Assembly (NCBI RefSeq): GCF_000003815.2
Contig: NC_049988.1
Span: 13,862,626 to 13,926,625 of the forward strand
Direction: 5' to 3'
Origin: Branchiostoma floridae
Taxonomy: Eukaryota; Chordata; Leptocardii; Amphioxiformes; Branchiostomatidae
Length of the DNA stretch: 64,000 nucleotides
Shown here: one piece after another, positions 58,325-64,000 of the stretch
How positions within the stretch are numbered: the stretch's first letter is position 1
How the letters are laid out: each line of letters begins with the position of its first letter
Program-made: the position numbers and the translations under genes
Notes under the pieces: model-generated
Told to the model about the DNA's origin: nothing
Database searches by the model: none
What the model saw: the letters and a program-made list of their open reading frames with translations, nothing else

Positions 58325-58740
58325 CTGTCCGTGTATAGTGTTCAGCACCAAGGACAGGCATGTTTACCTGTGTGTGGATGGTGTTCAGCAGCAGATCTGT
58401 CTGTGTGTGCATGGTGTTCAGCACCAAGGGCAGGTGTGTTTGTGTGGATGGTGTTTTGCACCAGGGGCAGGTGTGTAAAAGCGTGGAAGGTGTTCAGCAC
58501 CAGGGGTAGGTGCATTTGTGTGTGGATGGCATTCAGTACCAAGGACAGATTGTTTGTGTGCGGACGGCATTCAGCACCAGGAACAGGTGTGTTTGTGTGT
58601 GGATGGCATTCAGCACTGGGGGCATTTGTGTTTGTGTGTGGATGTTTTCAGCACCAAGGACAGGCATGTTAACCTGTTTGTGGATGGTGTTCAGGGACAG
58701 GCATGTTAACTTTTTTGTGGATGGTGTTTAGCATGTTTGT
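58325..58740 (+). repeat. about 45-60 bp minisatellite (TTCAGCACCA...GGACAGG)
   Basis: About nine degenerate units containing TGTGTGGATGG, TTCAGCACCA and GGACAGGCATGTTAACCTG or GGGCAGGTGTGTTTG. Frames stay open across it on both strands, which explains the 145-codon plus-strand frame (58235-58672) with its Cys-Val-Trp-Met periodicity. No coding evidence. Confidence 0.85.
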
Positions 58741-60718
58741 TTGCTTGTGCATTGGTCATTTTCAACTCTTGGTCCAAAAAGCCCAGTAGTATTATACAAT
58801 ATTGGTAATGGCCTTTGTGATTTGTTAGTTGATTGGTTTGACCAGACAAAAAAGAAGAAACAACACAATTTTTCTTCAGAAGACATGTTATGATAAATCT
58901 TCTCTATTTCTAATAAAACCATCTAAAACAATCCAATAACACAACATAGCAGCACTCTTTAAACTTTAAACAAGCCCTACTTAGGTAACAACTCTTAAAA
59001 AACACCAATAAATGCTAATGTGAATAAATGCAAGCAATCCATCCTATTGTAACCATTACTTTCCAACTGTAACTAGGGTACTTCTAGATAAGTGCCCATT
59101 CAACAACAAAATATCCTAAAGGCATGCAGAATATCCTTTTCATATTGCATTTCATACAGCTTTCTTAATGTAATGATACATGTACATATAAGTGCAACAT
59201 TCTCAGTTTATATTGCAAGCCCTTTGTAATAGCCATAGGCTAGTTGGGCAGCCCTGGCTGTGTGTTCGGTGCAGCCAAACCAATAAATAAATAAATATAT
59301 TGCAAGCAATACCGGTTTTATAGCCACACATTCCAAATGCATGCTGTCAAAAAGGAAGACAAAAGAGTCAAAGGTGCAAACTTTTAAGAAAAGAAGCAAT
59401 TCCATTATCCTTCATATTTTATGCCATACATCCCATCACTGTGCTAGTATAGCTGCTTATTGTTTATCAATCACCAGCAAGTTTTATTTACTTTTCTCCA
59501 CACATTTGCAAGCCAAAGAGTGTAAACTCACAGCCTATCATTTTACAAATAGGATTTAACATGTTAAAGCATTAAAAAGAATTTTTTCAAAAAATTTAAG
59601 TCTTGTTATTGTAATGATTTTCCCTCAAAAGTTAATGTTACTACAATAAACGACCTGTATATCAATAACAACAATAATGTGTTATGTCTGTTATGTTCAT
59701 GTCAGTCCTTGAGGTGAAAGAAAAAAAAACAAAAGAAAGCTTGTGGAATGAAAATAAGTCAGAAATAGCATGATAACACAAAGCAAAGGAGTTGAAAATA
59801 ACATAACACAAATATACAGTTGATACCTTTGAGAAACTAGGAATACACTAATATTCATTTAACTGTTCGGCACAACAAATTAACTATAAATGCAACAATA
59901 ATCATTTGTCAAGCACATAAATTTTCTACCTATGTCAGGGTGTCAAGTCAACTAGAGCAAAAGGTTATAAAAGGAAAAAAGTCGTACATTCAACTCAGTT
60001 ATTGAAATTAGTAAGCAGCAGTCCCAGCAAGCATTGCAGCACCAATACCAGCATCCTCCATGTCACATATCCCAGCATCCTTTTCCTTAGATATGAATTC
60101 CAAGTGATGTCTGCAAACAATAAACTATTAGTGAAAAACAAAAGCAGGAAACAGTGCAGGTGGCAAAAAAGAACAAGAAATAGCATTAGAAGTAATAATT
60201 ATCAAGATTGTGGTGGTTGACTTGTAATAGGCATCCCTGACTAGAATTAGAATTATAGAAGGTATACCTATTACAATTACCGACCGTCCCTCATTTTTGC
60301 CTACATTACTGCAAGATTGTGCTCCAGCAAGAGCAGATTTTGCAATGAATTTGAAAAGTCTTTGATTAGGATCTACACATTATCAGACCTGGCTAGCTAT
60401 CAGACCATCACATTTTAGCAGAACTGAAAGATACAGAATCAGAAGAAAAGGATGTTAAGCGCAAATAGAAATGAATGTCAGTCAATCATCAGGGAGACAT
60501 TTATACATATCATGAAAGTGTCAGTGAAGAATGTGAGCTGATGTCATGTTGTTATATTAAGCATACTTACCAACTTGAAATTACTTGATTCTTTTCAATA
60601 TGTTACCTTTTTATTTTTATTTATTTTCTATCGTCTGTCACTGCTATGACAGGAATATGATCCAGTGAATTGAAGTTATTTATTTATTCTACAATTGAGG
60701 CATGTTTGCCACTTGTCA
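58741..60718. other. no gene recognised; 3' flank of the JmjC gene
   Basis: AT-rich. On the minus strand AATAAATAA motifs at about 60677-60686, some 35 bp after the stop, are good poly(A) signals for the neighbouring gene; others follow at about 60608-60626. Confidence 0.5.
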
Positions 60719-62415
60719 TCACCTCCACATGCATGCTGGGATTTCTTCATGTGCTTCCAGGTCCCAGGGTAGGGTCACAGACACACAGGGGTCAAGTGAG
60801 GTCACATCATGCCACCAGAAGGGAGGGATATACAGCAGTTCACCTGTCAATCAAGAGAGTGACATTTAACATTTTCAACAAGCCAAAATAATGGTACATG
60901 CTACTAATACTAGTTTCAGTCTCCTTTATCTGAGAATTCTATGCATGCTTTCACAAAAGATGTTCCTTTTTTCATTACAATAAAATACAGTTGGATACTT
61001 CATCTCTACACCGTTACACCTAAAGGCTATGGACATGAATCCAATTTTATCTTTTGTTTACCAATATCATTTCATATTTGAACATTGGAACACAGATTCT
61101 GAGCAAAGTATAGACTACATACTAAGTACTGCGTAGGTGATAGAATGAACAATAGACACAACTTTGAACAAAACACTGAGGAAAACTAGAACAGAAGCTC
61201 ACCTGGCCTGAGCACACAATGGTACCTTTGTGCCTCTGCCACTCTGGGGAACCGCTCTACCTCGTCTCGGTCTGTTGTTCGGAGATTAACCCGGCTGGTG
61301 TGGGACCTGTCACTAAGACTTGAATACGGATACAAGTTGTTGGTGTCCTCGTGAGAAAAGAGGACGAGCTCTTTACAGCCAACGATCTGCGAGAGCAGGC
61401 CGTGGTTCCTGTCGTAGTGCAGGGGTGTAACGTTCCCAGCACTACCCAGCCACAGCTGCATGGTGTTCTGGTTGAAGATTCTCTTACAGCCAATCTCAAA
61501 CCTTGTGGGGAGTTTCATCAGGGCAAAACTGGAGTCAACCATGTCTGCGTGCAGTTGGTATGATTCATAAGCGCCCTCTTTCTTGCAGTCACTGCACTGC
61601 AATGCTTCTCTTGGGTGTTCATCAGTGACATCTTCTACCTTTGAATTTTTTTTGCACCCAGTAGAATTGCATGTCTCTACTCCAATTTCTTCTTGAACCT
61701 TTTCTAAACTGCAACTTTGTTCACAAGGGTTGTCTTTGTTATGGCTGCCACTTTCTCTCACTGCCAACTTGTCAAATTCTTTGTCAACATCTTTGCTTTC
61801 AGAGTCTGTCCAATCCTCCTCACTCAAAAACTGCTCATTGGCCAACTGGTAAATACTGTCCAGCAGGTGTTTAGCTTGGCTGTGAATGAAGATGTCCTGA
61901 TATAGTGGCTCTGGCATACTAAGACTTCTTAAGTAATACCTTCTGTTTTCTTCCTGTTCACACGTGGTACTCATATCAGTTGTAGATACGTCAGTGATGT
62001 TTTCTGCATTTGCATCCAATTTTGAGGCCTCTGGTGATAAATTTTCTGCACTGTACGAGGTCTTCAAATCTGCTTTTTGAGTAGGTTCTGTTCTAAAAAC
62101 TGCCGCAACTAGGTCTTCTGGTGTCATTTCCACCTTTTTCGTAACCTCTGGGTGATTCAAAAACTGTTGGTTGTCATGGGCAACAAACACAGTCCATTTC
62201 TCCTTCACCTGTGCCAGTGCTTGGCTAATATATGCAGGGTTCCAAGCTCTGATTGGCTTCCAGGCACTGACTATGTCGGTGAGTATTATGGGATGCCTGT
62301 TTCTATAGAAACTAGTGAAAACATCTGGAGTCATCCCCGTAACTCGTTTGATCTCAACCGGCTTTGACTCAAAGTCCCAGGCCATACCTTCACTGGTGCA
62401 ATTGGAAAAATCAAC
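60719..62415 (-). CDS. Cupin_8/JmjC-domain Fe(II)/2-oxoglutarate dioxygenase, TYW5/HSPBAP1-like; 5' end uncertain
   Basis: Exons 62415-61203 and 60843-60719, joined P-G|E with consistent phase. From the ATG at MAWDFESK the protein has 435 residues. N-terminal part (1-95: PVEIKRVTGMTPDVF, NRHPIILTDIVSAW) is the usual Cupin_8 lead-in. Residues about 100-280 are Ser/Asp/Glu-rich and poorly ordered, apart from YYLRSLSMPEPL near 150-161. The catalytic core has LWLGSAGNVTPLHYD, giving the metal ligands His323 and Asp325, then NLYPY and LLYIPPFWWHDV with the distal ligand His406. So the facial triad is complete. Family members hydroxylate proteins or wybutosine tRNA bases; the substrate here cannot be told. 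The long acidic insert between lead-in and core is unusual. The first exon may extend upstream: the frame before 62415 looks intronic (FFYFVQ from a TTTTGTACAG acceptor). Confidence 0.85.
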
Positions 62416-63109
62416 CTGTACAAAATAGAAGAATAAGATGTGGATTATGTAACTGAGACGGGGGCTGATATAGGCTATCCTGTTGCTGCAGTCATGTGTC
62501 TCAAACGTCACATCCCAGAAGCTTGCTGTACATTGATGGGTCCATTGACTAGTTGATAGAGTCAGCCACTTAGTCAAGTTGTCAATGTGTAATACTAAAT
62601 CTGTGTTTTCATGCAGTATCATATGTGTGAACTTTGAATTCTGGGTTTAAAATGTATCTTTAGAATACTGAGCTGTAACTCAATCACAGAAATTACATGT
62701 AACATCATTTTTATTACTAATTGATAATGGCAAACAGATTTTTAAAAAATGAAAATGACTAGGATTACTACAGTTTACTTATAAGTTATCATGGGCAAAG
62801 TTAAACGGTATTTCAACCATTTGTTGGGATCGTCATAATACGCACATGTACAACCTCACAACATCCCACTTGTGTACCTGGTAGGACCCACTGTATGCTG
62901 CGCATCAAAGATCAACTTGAAATCTAACACCAAGCTTGGCATGTTGTGCCACATTCCTTCACCCTATATTGCAGCGCCATTGTAATGAATATATGACGCA
63001 TATGCCAAATGACACCTAAACTGTATTTATTTGTTCAAACCTGGAGGAAGTGTGCGAATCCTACCGATCGCGATGTTAGGACTTAGTCTCGATTAGCTGG
63101 GGTCAGCGG

Positions 63110-63135
63110 TTCTAGTTTCACTTCCGGAAACCGCG
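63110..63135. promoter_or_regulatory. ETS-type site, candidate promoter of the JmjC gene
   Basis: TTTCACTTCCGGAAACCGCG contains an inverted pair of GGAA cores around CCGG (63120-63131), typical of GABPA-type housekeeping promoters. It sits 700 bp upstream of the first coding exon seen on the minus strand. Confidence 0.4.
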
Positions 63136-63139
63136 TCAA

Positions 63140-64000
63140 AACGCACAAAATGCAACTAGAATAGCTAAACAAAGAAACGACATTTTACGCAGATTTAATA
63201 AATAGACTATAATCATTCAAAAATATTGAATTTTGATAACATTTTGATACATATTTGTCCAGTGGTTACTCAATAAATCGCATTGTAATTTCAACGTTGC
63301 CATGCTGTACAGGTCAAGGGTCAAAAGTTTTTAAAAAGCGCGCGAGATCCGAACTGCTGCCTTCCTTTTCTGATGAGTACAAAAATGTCGGCGTGTGTCA
63401 CCTTTAAATATGTGTGAATAATGATTTATCTCAAGCAAGGTTTTCAATTTCTGTGCTAATGAGCATCGGAGCACCTTCAGAACGTGTTTTATACCACATG
63501 TATTGTACAGTTAGTAGTCTTAGTAAGCTCCAGGCAGATCTTGGGAGGGGAATTAAGAATTGTGACATTGTCACGGTTTCTGGCTGGGCGCCGGGCCTCA
63601 AGATCAAATCACTGATACTGTATTCTGTCTAGAGGGTTTTAGCCAAAGGCAGCAAATGCTCTGCTTTTTCATGATTTCTTTCCATGCCCCTGGCAAGTGG
63701 CTACACTTGCAGAAATAGGGGGCTAAGCTTTGCTGTTATCGTTCTAACGTATTGTTTAACTACATTAGGGCACTATATAAGATATATCGTGTCCTTGCTT
63801 TGACAAACAGTAGAAAACAACAACATTGCAAAGAGGTTCTCACATTGATGTGGATTTATATCAAACTTATCAAAGTGTTAATTAATTTCCAGTGAAAGTA
63901 TTGAGCAGTACTTAAGTTAATTGGACAGATGGTCATCTGTTGCACTTTAATGTCAAGCACAAAATAATAGATTCACGTGCAAAGTAATGAGGAAAAAATG
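63140..64000. other. no gene recognised
   Basis: Short frames only. Nothing with motif, splice context or repeat structure that I can support. Confidence 0.5.

Noticed and set aside
58235-58731. 145-codon plus-strand frame with Cys-Val-Trp periodicity
   Set aside because: Translation of a minisatellite; other frames are equally open.
62416-62622. Upstream extension of the JmjC frame to MILHENTD
   Set aside because: The residues before the TTTTGTACAG acceptor are Phe/Tyr-rich pyrimidine-tract translation with no similarity to the family.

Overview
The window is animal nuclear DNA, most likely from a cephalochordate (amphioxus, Branchiostoma). This is an inference from four things: small phase-consistent exons with GT-AG introns, deuterostome gene content, a vertebrate-like gene order, and many minisatellites that straddle intron-exon borders, a feature known from amphioxus. 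About 514 bases are an assembly gap (40656-41169).

Layout. 1-15860 is repeat-rich intronic or intergenic DNA in which I find no supportable exon. 15861-23440 (+) holds the last nine recognisable exons of a GLCCI1/FAM117-family gene; its 5' exons are upstream of the window or not recognised. 23441-30191 is 3' UTR and intergenic DNA with MITEs. 30192-36314 (-) is UMAD1 (UMA domain). 36783-38433 (+) is RPA3, the small subunit of replication protein A, divergent from UMAD1 across a compact promoter of roughly 130-180 bp. 41241-55025 (-) is MIOS, a GATOR2 subunit, with 23 exons seen and the final one probably lost in the gap. 60719-62415 (-) is a Cupin_8/JmjC-type dioxygenase gene. The order MIOS, RPA3, UMAD1, GLCCI1 is, from memory, the order on human 7p21.3. 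Relative orientations are kept except for GLCCI1, which is flipped.

Two signals stand out. First, at least nine intron-exon borders in the GLCCI1-like gene and MIOS are tandemly reiterated: the end of an intron plus the first bases of the next exon (or an exon end plus its donor) is copied one to six more times, giving ladders of decoy splice sites, several of which lead to in-frame stops. No such array is seen in RPA3, UMAD1 or the JmjC gene. Second, two short elements (34209-34739 and 57234-57709) have every landmark of terminal-repeat retrotransposons in miniature: TG...CA direct terminal repeats, perfect 4-bp target duplications, a primer binding site complementary to the 3' end of tRNA-Glu, and a polypurine tract. 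Their LTR itself contains a tRNA-like Pol III promoter. One copy carries a 63-nt tRNA-Glu complement beside the primer site, as expected if reverse transcriptase ran on into the primer tRNA.

The rest of the non-coding DNA carries several MITE families (TA-flanked foldback, TTAA-flanked foldback, pogo-like, hAT-like with internal tandem repeats), tRNA-derived SINEs and simple repeats. The genes are not an operon. They are a conserved block of housekeeping genes: mTORC1 nutrient control (MIOS), DNA replication and repair (RPA3), a UMA-domain protein related to ESCRT-I subunits (UMAD1) and a poorly understood phosphoprotein family (GLCCI1/FAM117).
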